In this document: positions 24,060 through 34,835 of the stretch, in pieces
How the letters are laid out: the number at the start of each line of letters is the position of its first letter
Position numbering within the stretch: position 1 is the stretch's first letter
Source of the DNA: Phragmites australis
Lineage: Eukaryota; Streptophyta; Magnoliopsida; Poales; Poaceae
Reading direction: 5' to 3'
Assembly (NCBI RefSeq): GCF_958298935.1
Contig: NC_084939.1
Span: 21,937,501 to 22,001,500 of the forward strand
DNA: 64,000 bases
Made by a program: the position numbers and the translations under genes
The notes under the pieces: model-generated
What the model was told of the DNA's origin: nothing
What the model saw: only the letters and a program-made list of their open reading frames with translations
Databases searched by the model: none

Positions 24060-24489
24060 TCGAAGATATCAAGAGAGACCTTCGCAGTAGTAGGCGAAGT
24101 CCTTTACTTTCATACATTTTTATATTAAGCATTTTAATTCATGTACAGGTGTTGTACTCTGTTCCTCACAGAGGGAACCCTTCGCTAGGGTGTGAGGTTT
24201 TTAACGAGGCAGACACCTTTGTTAACCCTTATGATTATAAAAAGTAACCCCCTACAAAGCATATGCTCCTATTGAATTGCTGCATAATTCATCATCGAAG
24301 TGGTGCAAGCCTTCGATGGAAGGATGCACAACAATTGATGAAGCAAAACGGGCCACAACCAGCCAGGAAAAATCAACGTAAAGAATGTTAGTGCCTGACA
24401 CCTTGCCCTTCAATTTAAAGATGGGTACGAACCCTTAAGAAAAATCCAAAGTGTTGCTCGACCTTAAGCAAAGGCAGCGCACCTCTCAA

Positions 24490-24830
24490 AACAAAAGATG
24501 AAGGCTAAGAGAGCCGGTCCTCACACCAAGGACTAAAACATGCCTTAGGATAAAGAAAGACGAGGGCTAAGAGAGCCTGTCCTCGCGCCGAAGACTAAAA
24601 CATGACTTCGAATCATAAAGAAAGACGAAGGCTAAGAGAGCCTAACCTCGCGCTGAAGACTAAAACATGACTTCAGATCATAAAGAAAGATGAGGGCTAA
24701 GAGAGCATGTCCTCGCACCAAAGACTAAAACATGCTTTCGTATCATAAAGAAAGATGAGGGCTAAGAGAGCATGTCTTCGCACCGAAGACTAAACCATGC
24801 CTTCGGATCATAAAGAGTATGCTACCCCTT
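24490..24830. repeat. 65-bp tandem repeat downstream of the gypsy integrase
   Basis: ACTAAAACATG (or close variants) occurs at 24532, 24594, 24659, 24724 and 24789, spaced 62, 65, 65 and 65. Each unit also has AAAGA.GAGGGCTAAGAGAGC and a CCTCGC segment. Tandem arrays between pol and the 3' LTR are known in Tat-lineage elements, so the array probably belongs to the gypsy element. Confidence 0.85.
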
Positions 24831-26712
24831 CTGTCTTGAAAATTTAAACAGCTAGGCAAGCTATTGCTAGGTGGTCATGTGCATACCTTTGCCAAAATAA
24901 GGCCTCCCCAGCATGGTCGGAGGCTCAGAAGCCCTTGTAGCTCCTAGACAGGGAAAGTGTTGGTCTCTCCGGTCTGTTCTATCGAAGGGTCTTGGCCTCG
25001 CGGACCTTCTGGACGCCTAGGGCCCTCCTGTCAGAACCCTCGTCCTTTGTCACGACCAACTCACCTAGTATCGAACCCAGCGCAGGAGGCACTATGAAGG
25101 CCCTAATTGCTCTGGTGGTTCAGGTGCCCCCCCCCCTACGTCGAGGGCCTACCGAACTCTGTTCTGGCTAGGGTTGTTGATGCAACTCAATCCTTGTCGC
25201 TAGGGTATTGTACCGTTAGTGGTGGAGTAGGAGGAGGTAGAGTAGGCCGAGGGGGGCTCGGTAAGGTCCGGAGACCTAACCGACGGTGCATTCCGGTTTT
25301 AAGACTCCTGGACCGCCTATCGCCAGCTCTTTCCCTTGCCAGGCGTCCCGCCTACCTCCCGAGGTACTCCGTCAGGAAGGATACAAGGCTTCGGTAATTC
25401 TTGATATTATGGCCACGCCCGGCTCCGTGCAGGATGCACCAGTACCCTCCCTGTGGTATAGAGTCTGTGGTCAGCGTTGAAGGCATTGGCGAGATCTGCG
25501 CGTACCAGAGCCTGTGGTCTCTCCGGAGCCCCCTTCCATCAAGGGAGGTAGAGGAGGCTGCCCGGTAGCCAAATTCTTAGAATATGCCGGCTCGACAAAG
25601 GTGTCCTAGGCGCCGTCGCAAGAGACACCACGAGGGTGGGCCCAGGCATGAGTGCCCCTGGGCTCGAGCACCCAGAACCACTCAAGGGCGGCCTGCATGG
25701 CTGCGGCCTCGATCATAACCCCTTGGGGTGTTGCGAGGTCCTCGCTGCGCCTTTGTTGGAAGGCTTCCTCACCGGCCGAGGCCTCAGCACCAGCTCGGGC
25801 CAGGGCCACCGCTGGGTCGACGGTGGTCGAAGGATCATCGTTCCGTCTGGTGGCGGAATTGGTGGGTGTACATAGCTTGCATGGTTGTGGTGGTCGTGTG
25901 GACCCCGCATAGGCGTGGCCGGGGAGTCAGTTGTCTGTGCTGTGGCCTTAGTAATCTTCTTTTTGGGTGACATCCTACCTCTCTTTGTACTTCTATATTC
26001 GAGTCCCCACAGACGACGTGCTATTGGTGCAAGAAAATGTCTTCCACGAACAAGTATGGCGAGAGCCTCCTCTAGAGAGGAGACTCAGGATTGGAGAAGA
26101 AGTAGAGAGAAAGGAATACTGATGTGTTCATCACCAAGAGATTGGCCCCTGGTCTGATGACCATGTATATGTATTTATAGTATCATTCGGGGTGTAAGTA
26201 TACAAATATGCCTTTACAGAGATAGTGATACAAGTTACCGCCATGCTATAGGGACTTGGAGCTAGTCGAATTACACAGCGTGGGTTCAGGCAGAATACAT
26301 TTACCCCTTACTAGAAGATATTATCTAATATGATAAATACAGTGGTGCAGGTGATCCAGAGGGTGTAATACTCGGTCGGTCTTCAATTGTGGCATGACGC
26401 CGCACTGTTCCGAATGTCAGGATGATCTCCACTTGCACTGAGATGTCAGGATAGCCACTACTTGCACCGGTATTTAATACCGGCTACTTCCTTGCAGGCG
26501 AAGGACGGTTGGTGGACCTTCTCTGGCTGATTTTTCTTCAAGGCTTGATGATCCACTCCCAAAGCTTCAGGGAGCTTGCCTAGGCTCCGGGAGACTGGGG
26601 CTCTAGAGAGTTCCGGAGCCCGGAGACCTGAGATACCTTCGGAGACCCGAGATTCACAGACATAGGTTGATGAGACCAGGGGCGTCGGGGTCCTTAAAGA
26701 TGGCCCCTAACA
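24831..26712 (-). mobile_element. LTR and gag start of a second gypsy-type element, opposite strand
   Basis: On the minus strand an LTR appears to begin with TGTTAGGGGCC at 26712. It contains a TATA box (TATAAATA, 26172-26179) and to end near 26030. A gag-like start follows at 25973 (MSPKKKITKATAQTTDSPA), continuing as frame-broken proline- and arginine-rich sequence to about 25600. No reverse transcriptase is present, so this is a 5' fragment abutting the first gypsy element head to head. The plus-strand ORFs in this block are shadows. Confidence 0.55.
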
Positions 26713-27650
26713 ATCCCTTCTGGAGACTAGCAACTTCCCTTATCTCGAGAGGCAGTGGTTAAAGGGGTTCATGGTGTTCGGAAGCTGGACTTCCAGTTGA
26801 GTATTCGGAGCCCAAGAGCTCTGGAGGAGCTCTTAATGGCGACCCTTTAGTAATGTTTGCAGACTGAGGTATTTCCCTCAACATGTAGTAAACGGGTAGT
26901 TGCAATTGTGCATATGTGATGCATCAAATGATCTAATCTCTTATTTTCTGATGAGTAATCCTGTAAAATTGGATTGTAGCTGGACCCGAAAAGCTTCATT
27001 TCTATGGAAAAGTATGACGGAACAAAACTGTTTTCCGTTATCTTAATCACCTTACTGTAGCTGAATTATATGATTTATAACACTTAGTAGGTAGGTTGTA
27101 ACTTATTACTGTTTTTTCTTAAAAACTATTAAAATATATCTGCGTATTGGGTTTTCTAGAAAAATATCGTACCCTCATATCCGTATTGGCCTAATACTGA
27201 TACACGTATCAGTATTGGTGCCGCACAGATTAATTGTAGCTTACCTTTACAAGATGTCTTGGATTAGTTTTTTCCCCAGAGAATGTCTTTGTCTCAGCTT
27301 ATTGAAAGATGATACAATGATAAAATATATAATGCTCAAGGTATTAAACGTGTTTATCAAGATTTACGCAACTTATATTATGAAAGCACTTTTATCAATG
27401 GAGCAAATGAGAGTATTTTACATTGAAAACATAGTTATAATGTGTACACATTTTGGACGCGTCACACAACAGGTAGATGTTGACTGCCGAAGGTGAATGC
27501 ACCCTTCTCTCAAGCTCAGCTACAATGGACAAATCCCATGCCTTCCCTATCCATAATGCGCTGCTGAGGGCAGTCTGTAGATGAATGCCCCTTCAGTAGA
27601 AAACAGGTAACTGTAACAAGGTCCTTGCTCGCCTTGTAGATGAAGTAGTC
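26713..27650. other. AT-rich intergenic, nothing recognised
   Basis: No gene, repeat array or paired terminal repeat was recognised. A short dyad (ACTGATACACGTATCAGT, 27197-27214) is the only structure noted. ORFs below 100 codons here look random. Confidence 0.4.
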
Positions 27651-27950
27651 GATGCCAAGACAACGAGGCCCCATGCGATCGGCTTGGCCGCTGGTGACCA
27701 GGCATCTCTGTCTCTGTCGTCAAGACCCACATGGCAATAGGATGATGCCAAGACAACGAGGCCCCAGGCGATCGGCTTGGCCGCCGGTGACCAGACATCT
27801 TTGTCTCTGTCGTCGAGACCCACATGGCAATAGGATGAGAGGTAGCATCCCTGGCTGCCTAAACCACGAATGATGAATCCCCGGACGATCGCCTGGGCCG
27901 CCGGTGATCGAGCATCTATGTCTCTGTGGTGGAGATCAGCATGGCGGCAA
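27651..27950. repeat. 93-bp direct repeat, two good copies and one diverged
   Basis: The unit beginning GATGCCAAGACAACGAGG starts at 27651 and again at 27744, a period of 93. A third, diverged unit with CGATCGCCTGGGCCGCCGGTG begins about 27860, after an insertion of about 24 bases. Minus-strand ORFs across it show the same amino-acid repeat (VGLDDRD..SPAAKPIAWG), but no known domain is evident. Confidence 0.8.
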
Positions 27951-28283
27951 CGAGTGTTTGGTGGTTCCGGCGGGGAAAGCAAGCGAAAAAAAAAGGTGAA
28001 ACAAAGATATCTCTATAGGTGACAAGTGACCTACCTTGCTCCCGTCACACCGATCCAATTGGGATTCCACCCAAGTCTGCGCCTACCACCTCCCAGTAAT
28101 TTTTATTTTATTTTCTACATATATTATGTTGCTTATTTGCAGGAAATGGTCCTAGCTAATGAAAAATTACATATTTCAACTCTCAGCCATCCGATCCTGG
28201 GTTGTGCTCTACCCTTTCCACATTGCACATTTTGTGAAAAAAAGAAAGAAAACTCCCTGTAGTCCCGTAACATAACTTTTTGT
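27951..28283. other. Intergenic, nothing recognised
   Basis: The stretch is AT-rich with a short purine run near 27985. No gene or paired repeat was seen. Confidence 0.35.
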
Positions 28284-28587
28284 GTTAATTAGATCCATGC
28301 CATTGCGGTTTTACTGGTTTTGAAATATGCCAATACAAAGCTGGAAATTATAAATATGTCATCACGATTTGCTTCTTATTTGAGATATGCTATTTTATAA
28401 ATTGTTTGGACTAAATTGCCCCTGTCATCTTTGAGGAAGTGGCTAGGGGAGGGATGAGGAAAAAGGAGGCTGCGGAAAAAATTATATAACACAAGAAGAA
28501 GCAAATCCTGATGGCATATACAATTTTTAACTTTGTAGTGACATATTTTCAAAACATGTCAAATTACAGTGGCATGATCTAATTAAC
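28284..28587. mobile_element. Fold-back MITE, about 304 bp
   Basis: The left end GTTAATTAGATCCATGCCA and the right end, reverse complemented, GTTAATTAGATCATGCCACT are inverted copies. The match continues inward for about 55 bases, including TTTGAAA and TATG.CA segments. The element is non-coding. A target duplication could not be fixed. Confidence 0.7.
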
Positions 28588-29103
28588 CCTAACTCTTTTT
28601 TGCTTTCGCCACGCTCCCATGCCATCCCTAACCTCTTCCCCAAAAGAAAATAACCTCAGATGCCTTACAAAAATTCTCAAATATGTTCTTAGGGAATCTA
28701 ATGATGCTGCTCACGTTTGTGCACATCATGCTTCTCCAAGTTGTAACAGGCGTGTGTTGCTCAAGAGAACGGACGGATTTTCTTTTTAGTTTGTAGTCGT
28801 CAAACTATGTAACCAAACGTATGATAAATAGGTCTTTAAAGAATTGAGAAATTCATGCGACCATTAGGTATGACATGCTTGGTGCTTAAGGAGGGTGATG
28901 GTAAGAGTGGTGATTTGGATCTTTTTTGAAGAAAGAGATGGATGTTAAACTCTGGCCGTTTCCAGATTTTACTGGAGATCAAAATGGGAGGCGATGCAAA
29001 GCGTGGAAGGTTGGAATCTGGAGGATGGGATTCTGGTGGGTGTTTTTCTGACATGGTCACTCGCTAGCTAAATACCTAGCCTGGGCGTTCTTTGCCTACA
29101 TAA
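28588..29103. other. Intergenic next to the POLD1 exon copy
   Basis: No gene was recognised. I searched this stretch by eye for other POLD1 exons and found none. Confidence 0.35.
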
Positions 29104-29197
29104 TCGAAGTACTTCATGAAAGTCACACCATGCTGTTTCAATCTCAACTCCTTCACATAGTGGGATAATTAAATTTACAAAGATACAATTAAGTTCT
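29104..29197 (+). pseudogene. Fragment of POLD1 exon 27
   Basis: The sequence from about 29108 (CTTCATGAAAGTCACACCATG) to 29195 (AAAGATACAATTAAG) aligns without gaps to POLD1 exon 27 at about 17264-17340. Roughly eight of ten bases are identical, with a 21-base identical core starting TCAATCTCAACTCC. It lacks the neighbouring exons and carries changes that remove conserved residues, so it cannot encode polymerase. It lies 11 kb downstream of the source gene in the same orientation. Transposon-mediated capture or a decayed segmental duplication are both possible. Confidence 0.85.
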
Positions 29198-29396
29198 ACA
29201 TGGTCTTCTAAACTGAACTTTAACCATACCTTTTCTTATTATATATTGTTACTAGTTACACAATCATAGTCTTAGTATTGAGCTGCATGCACCCCGACCA
29301 CTTGACCCTAAGGGTCGACTGTAATTTTTTAATTAAATTGCGTCTGTTAGGATTTGAATTTGAGATCTATACTATATTGAGTCATATGTACCAAGT

Positions 29397-29682
29397 AAGC
29401 CCCTGTTTGTTTCAGCTAGAGATTGTGGATTGTGATTTAGCTTTTAACAATCTAGCTCTTAGAGGATGGAGCATGATAAAGACCAAGAAAAAACTTCTGC
29501 ATTTCGTTGGTAGAACCCAGGCCAACTCTTTTCTCTAAATAATAGAGCCAATCAAGCAATACATATTCCACCAGCTTATGTAGATTATATAATACAGCTT
29601 CGTACAATTCTGCTTTTTACAATACGAAATCTATAAACTGCTTTTCACAATCTCCAATTGAAACAAACATGTGCTAACTCAT
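29397..29682. mobile_element. MITE with TGTTTGTTTCA ends
   Basis: The left end CTGTTTGTTTCAGCTAGAGA and the right end, reverse complemented, CATGTTTGTTTCAATTGGAGA form inverted repeats continuing into GATTGTG. About 285 bp, non-coding. This end type is common in grass MITEs. No clear target duplication. Confidence 0.65.
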
Positions 29683-30050
29683 CCAAAAACCTAAGTTGAT
29701 AAGGAAAAATATGGAATTCACTTATACTTCAATACTTAAGAATGTACGCGATCTAACCGCACCATCTTTGTATCACTAAACTCATATATGGTTAGCCTAA
29801 CTAGGTTAAAGTTATAAAGTTTTGAATTTTGAAAGTTGTGTGCGCCTTACATTCATGGAAGGCGGGAGTACCTTGCAATTAAGCTGTGTGTGTGTATGTG
29901 TGTGCTGTTATTACGTTGGCTCAATTCTAGACTCTTTATCTTCGACATTCATTGGCTCCTCTCATGTCTTCATAACATCTTTGCTACCGATGAATGATGA
30001 TTTCCCAATATATAGGCTATACCCCAAAAAGAAAGCCATAATAACAAACC
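29683..30050. other. Intergenic, short (TG)n run
   Basis: A short TG repeat lies at 29885-29903. No gene was seen. The last five bases (AAACC) are the left target duplication of the solo LTR. Confidence 0.35.
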
Positions 30051-30328
30051 TGTTGGATTGTGATCCGAATTCTTGTTGGGTCAGACAAGGGACGTATTCG
30101 GCTCATATTCCGGAACAGTCCGTATTAGACTAGAGTCGTATGTGTCCACCTCTATAAATATATCTTGTAAGCTGCAAGGAGAGCCAAGACGCTCATTGTA
30201 ATCCCCTGTATTATACACATCCCTGATATAGTGAAGATCGCCGATTGGCGCCCGTGATTTTTTCCCGAAAGGGTTTTTCCGTAAAAATCGTGTCTCGTGT
30301 TCGATCCTATCGTGCTTTATTTCTTACA
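30051..30328 (+). mobile_element. Solo LTR, 278 bp, with 5-bp target duplication
   Basis: The block begins TGTTGGATTG and ends TTTCTTACA, fitting TG...CA, and is flanked on both sides by AAACC (30046-30050 and 30329-30333). It holds a TATA box (CTATAAATATA, around 30152). The U3-R-U5 layout and size fit a small Copia-type LTR. No internal retrotransposon sequence remains, so it is a solo LTR left by recombination. It sits about 115 bases downstream of the methyltransferase stop codon, on the opposite strand. Confidence 0.85.
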
Positions 30329-30443
30329 AAACCTAGCTACAACAATATCTCCATCATGTAGCTCACTCAGTTATCGCAATGCTGCAGCACAAGTGGAGTG
30401 TAGATCACCCTGTACTTGCTCCGAAACGACGACTACGGCAAGG

Positions 30444-33437
30444 TTATCTGGTCTCGACTTCCGTGGGCCGCCATGTCGTCTTCCTCGCGCAGAGCATCGC
30501 CTCGTTGCGCTTGGAGACGATCATCCTGACCTCCCACTGCAGTGACCTCACCACGCTCTGGATGTCGTCCACCGTCTCCTTGTCGTCCCGCACGATGAAC
30601 TTGCCGTTCGGCCTCAGGATCCTGTCCACCTCCACGATCACCGGCAGCACCTTGCACCTGCCAAACCAAAACAAAAGACTCGTGCCATGTCTGCTTCAAC
30701 GATAAGTCAATCAGATCGGAGGTGGTACTGCCGTACTGGCCGTTTTGTACCTGGGCTTGAGCTTGGAGAAGAGGTGGTCGGCGTGGAGGAGGTCGTAGGA
30801 CCTCGGGTAGGTGCTGAAGGACTCGCACCAGTCGTGGTAGATCCCGAACAGCCCGCGCTCGTAGATCACCGGCAGTGTGTCCGGCGAGTCGATCGTCACC
30901 ACGTTCATCACCCAGACCTTCATCTCCCGCAGAGCCGCCGCGAACCCTCCATAGACGGCTCTCATGTCCATGACGTTCCTAACGGTCTTCCAGTCGATGC
31001 CCATGCCGCTGAGGTACGAGCTCCGGAGCACCTTCTTCCAGTGCTCGAGGTCCGCCACGAAGTCGTCAGGGGCCCGCTTGCCGTACACGCCCACCTGGCT
31101 GCTGTCCAGCCAGTAGGGAGCCTTGCCCAGCCTCTCCGGCCACAGCTCCGGCCACCGCGATCCCCGCACCGACGGGTCCTCGGGCACCCGGTGCATGCAC
31201 GCCCGCAAAGTAATGTTCCTGCATGTTCGCACGCCAGAAAGATTGGTGCCGTTCAATCCGTCCGTCGGTCGCGCGTGTACCGTATGATCAGAATTCGATG
31301 GTCGTGATTTCATCTAGTTTCCGGTCAGACTTGCCACGTAGTTCATTGGTCTTCTTACCATGCTGCGTTGGGATCGTCGGAGGGCTCGCACAACGCCGGC
31401 TCCTTCTGCCCCCTCTTCTCGTAGCAGCCGTTGCTCTCCGGCTTGCGGAAGATGACGAGGCCGGTCAGGTCGATGGTGTCCTTGGTCTTAGTCACCATCT
31501 CCCAGCACATCGCCTTCGTCAGCTTCACCATCTCTGCACCAACACCCACGATGAGCGTTGTCAACGAAGGATCACGTCAGCAATGGCGCGCCCATGCCTT
31601 GCGAGAAAGAAATGACGCAAGAGCTGGAGAACTGACCGTCCCAGATCTCGACATCTTCCGGAAGCTTCTGGTAGACGGGCGTGGCGGACCAGACGAAGAA
31701 GCCACCGGGGCGGAGCAGGCGGTTCAGCTCGAGGAGGAGCATGCCGCCTTCGATGTGCCATGGTACGCGGCAGCGCGCGCAGTGGACGACGTCGAAGACG
31801 TTCGCCGGGAAGGGGAGGCGGAGGGTGCCCATCACAGCGGAGATGCCCGGGATGCCGCGCTCCAACGCGAACTGCACCTGCGCCTCGTGCTCGTCCTTGG
31901 GCGCCAGCGACATGGTGAGCGCGTCGCGGTCGAACAGGTACCCGCCGAAGCTGGCCACGCCGCAGCCGACGTCGAGCACCAAGCGGCTGCGCCGCCCCCA
32001 CGCAACCTCGGGAAGCGCCTCCTGGATCAGGTCGATGTAGTGCAGAGCGCCGTGCTTGAACTGCGTGCCGCCGCCGGGGAACATCAGGTGCTCGCCGGAC
32101 ACCTTCACCCAGTTCTGGTGCCCCTTGTACGCCGCCAGCTTCGTGTGCGGCACGTTGTGGTACCAGATCTTGTCTCGGCTGTGCGGCCACCGGATCGGCT
32201 CACGGTACGCCACCGGCGCCGGGACCAGGCACGTCGGCGCCTCAGCGGGGCAGTGCCGCTCCCGGTGCTCGTAGTGACTCGTCGTCCGGAGCTTCTTGAT
32301 GGCCGCCTCATTGTCCAGGCACGGGATATAGTCCGCGCCGGCGCTCGAGTTGCACAGCTTCCACACGAACGCCGTCCCCGCTCCGGCGTCCTCGGCCACC
32401 TTCTTCTTTCCATGCTTGCCCTTCTTCTTCTTCTCGGCGCGCGTCTCCTTCTCCTTGGTGGACTCCGCCGCCTGTGTCGTGAACGACCCGTTCTGCGCCG
32501 CGCGCTCTGTCAGCAGCTCAGCCTGAACGTTCGGCAGCGCCTCCGCTGCCGGCAGCTTCTGCTCGTCGCCGTCCTGCTTCTTCTCTTCTTCGGAAACAGT
32601 CGTGGACGTGGTTGCCGTGGTGGTGGTGGTGTCAGTTGCAGACACTGCCTCTTCCTCCTTGTTCTCAGAGGCGGTCGCCGCCGCCGCCACCTCTGCCAAT
32701 GGCTTCACCGTCAACGCGGCTCCTTCGGCCTTGGCACTCTCTTCCGAGAGAAGCGTCTTGTTGCCGTCGTCTTTCACCAGGTCTACGCCGTCCATCTTGC
32801 CGTTCTCGTCGTCGAACGTCTGGTTCTTGATCCCGCCGCCGCCAACCACGGTGCTGCTCTCCTTCGCGCCAGTCGCCGCTACCGTCTCCTCGGCGTTCTT
32901 GTCCTGGCTGACCGCCTCATTCGTGTCAATCGGCATCTGCTCAGCGTTCTTATCCTGACCGACGCCGGTCTTCCTCTCGTCGATCGCCGCCGTGGCTTCC
33001 TCCTCGACGCTCTTCCCCTGGGCCGCGGAGCCATCCGTCTCCCCGGCCTCCGGCTTCACGAGCTCCCCGGTCTCCGTCTTGCCGTTCTCATCGTCAAACG
33101 ACTGGTTCTTGGACGATGCCTTCCCGCCGTCGCCCTTTGCGTCGGCGGCGGGGTTCTCGGGGTTCTCGACGACCTCCACGCTCTCGGCGGCGGCTGTCGT
33201 CGTCTCTGCGACGACATTTGCGCTGTCCTGCTTGACGGTATTGGTGGCGTCGATGGAGCTGTCCTCCTCCTTGACGTCAGGCTTGACCTTCTCCGACGAC
33301 GCCGAAATGGCCGCAGGGACGGTCTCCGTCGAGGACATCATCCACAGTCCGAGGAGGCAGAGCGCCACGAATACGACGAAGGTCGCCGTCGAGCAGCACG
33401 ACGACCGCTGCCTCTGGTTCCGATCGAACAAGGCCAT
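30444..33437 (-). CDS. Probable pectin methyltransferase, QUASIMODO/PMT family (PMT24-27-like)
   Basis: Coding exons are 33437-31637, 31533-31359, 31218-30751 and 30657-30444. All introns are GT-AG and the joined frame is open for 885 aa. The protein has a short basic cytosolic start, one membrane segment (about residues 14-34, STATFVVFVALCLLGLW) and a long acidic Ser/Thr/Glu-rich stem to about residue 340. The conserved methyltransferase part (Pfam Methyltransf_29, formerly DUF248) follows. Visible motifs are YIPCLDN (about 370), the SAM-binding LVLDVGCGVASFGGYL (about 488), RVPWHIEGG and LRPGGFFVWSATPVYQ. Near the C-terminus are MDMRAVYGGFAAAL and CESFSTYPRSYDLLHAD. Members are type II Golgi proteins thought to methyl-esterify homogalacturonan; the substrate here is inferred. 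The long stem points to the PMT24/25/26/27 clade. The 706-codon plus-strand ORF over exon 1 is a GC-rich shadow. Confidence 0.95.
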
Positions 33438-33700
33438 TCTCTCTTTCGATCAGCTCATGCAACTCTCTCTAAAAATACTTTCTTCTGCAGATTATATTCA
33501 TCAACAGGCCATTACGTCGAGTGTGCATTGAGTACGGAATTTGAGAAATAATTCAACAAATCCAAGATCGCATATATAGTTTTTTCTTTTCCAATACCAG
33601 CACGATTCTGTATCAAAACAAGACAAACATCCAATCAAGCAATTCAAACATGGATAAATACCTGTCGTAAGAGAGTGATTCTTGGAGTGGAAGACGATGC
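33438..33700 (-). promoter_or_regulatory. 5' leader of the methyltransferase gene with a likely UTR intron
   Basis: Read on the minus strand, a good donor (CGACAG before GTATTT, near 33664) and a good acceptor (AATCTGCAG, near 33486) bracket about 178 bases. This lies upstream of the ATG. A leader intron is therefore likely. The transcription start was not identified. Confidence 0.4.
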
Positions 33701-34286
33701 GAGCAGCTCTCTCTGCCTCTCCTTAATTCCGATCAATCTCCCAACAACAAGCATCCGTCCACCTCCATTGATCCTTCATGTGGATTGGAATTCGGAAGGA
33801 GAGTGTGCATGCGTGCTTTTAAGGGCGCCACGGGTGGCAAGTTTGGACGAAGGGAAGAGAGCGTTAAGCGGGGAGTGAGTGAGAGACAGGCGGGGTCAAC
33901 ACACCGGCGACTCCCCGGATTTGGTGCGCCATGCAGACACAAGGAAGAAGACCAATGCATTATTGGGCCCAAAACGCCTTCTACTGGGCCGTCACAAGTA
34001 GATATTTCGATTTCATTTTATATTTTTTTCACAGTAAAAAGATCGAAATTCGTGAAATTTCAATAAAATTTTGGTTTTTTTCTCTGCTACGTGAGTGTCA
34101 CATATCAATGAAAAAAAATTAAAATTAGATACTTTATTCCTCCCCAAAATTTGCAAAATTTCACTGGCGAAATTTTAATCCCCGTCCCACGTCCACGTGA
34201 AACGTGCGGTTGAGCTGCGACTTAAGCATTAACTTTTCTCTTGCCCGTACTAACGAATCGGCATCTCAATAACTATGGAACTCCTT
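33701..34286. other. Upstream flank of the methyltransferase gene
   Basis: This should contain the promoter, but no confident TATA box was placed. The phrase TTGGGCCCAAAA.GCC.TCTACTGGGCC at 33960-33990 holds GGCCCA-type site II-like motifs seen in plant promoters. ORFs here are short and unconvincing. Confidence 0.35.
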
Positions 34287-34504
34287 AGACCATCTCTAAC
34301 AGCTACCTCAAATTTTCATCCTCAAAATAATATTACAGCATCCCCTATCACTATTACAGTATTCTCTATCACTAACACTGTAGCAGTACTGTATCACTGA
34401 ATACAGACTTTGGTGGAGACGAATTTCGTAGTGCTACAGTACCCCCGCAAAGTACTGTAGCACTAGAATCCTCAAATTTGCAGATCCTGTTGGAGAGGGC
34501 CTCA
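34287..34504. mobile_element. Small MITE-like element
   Basis: The left ACCATCTCTAACAGCTACC and the right end, reverse complemented, GCCCTCTCCAACAGGATC are imperfect inverted ends. The interior has repeated ACTGTAGCA and TACAGTA motifs. About 218 bp and non-coding. Class uncertain, possibly Harbinger/Tourist-like. Confidence 0.5.
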
Positions 34505-34835
34505 CGTTCTTCCTTTTGTTCTAAAAACATTGCAAGCATAAACTGTAAACCAAATGGTAGATCATTGACAATAGATGAGGATCCTCTGACATACTGTACA
34601 GTTCCTAACACATGGGGCTAGACCCGTATGTCAACGGGTGTGTAGGATGTTAGAGGATCATGTCCATTAACAATAGCTTGGGCTCTCTAACGGTACAAGT
34701 TTTTTCTTTCGCTGTTCCTACAAAATCGCGTATGGACGGCAGACCGGCTGCATCTCCGGGAATGGCCTGATTCCTGTTTCTGGCAGGTTTTGCTTCCGAA
34801 ATTTAGAGACTGCTCACCATTTCTTCTCGACGTGC

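Larger units (their letters stand above)
18781..24830 (+). mobile_element. Decayed Ty3/gypsy retrotransposon, Tat/Retand type
   Basis: The order gag, protease, reverse transcriptase, RNase H, integrase is seen on the plus strand, which defines Ty3/gypsy. The integrase C-terminal part has GKLRSKWDGPF followed by HTWNADSLRKYHV, typical of the Tat/Retand lineage. Reading frames are broken by many stops and shifts, so the copy is dead. It has no recognisable 5' LTR between POLD1 and gag. A 65-bp repeat array follows integrase, and the 3' LTR was not recognised, so the element is probably truncated at both sides. Confidence 0.85.

Noticed and set aside
27547..27982. Minus-strand ORFs of 92 and 129 codons as a repeat protein
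   Set aside because: They arise from the 93-bp DNA repeat. Two overlapping frames are equally open and no domain is seen.
30687..31307. 206-codon plus-strand ORF
   Set aside because: It lies antisense to methyltransferase exon 3, which carries the conserved family motifs.
31431..33551. 706-codon plus-strand ORF
   Set aside because: It lies antisense over exon 1 of the methyltransferase, whose minus-strand protein has clear family motifs. GC-rich codons make long shadow frames. The product has no recognised domain.
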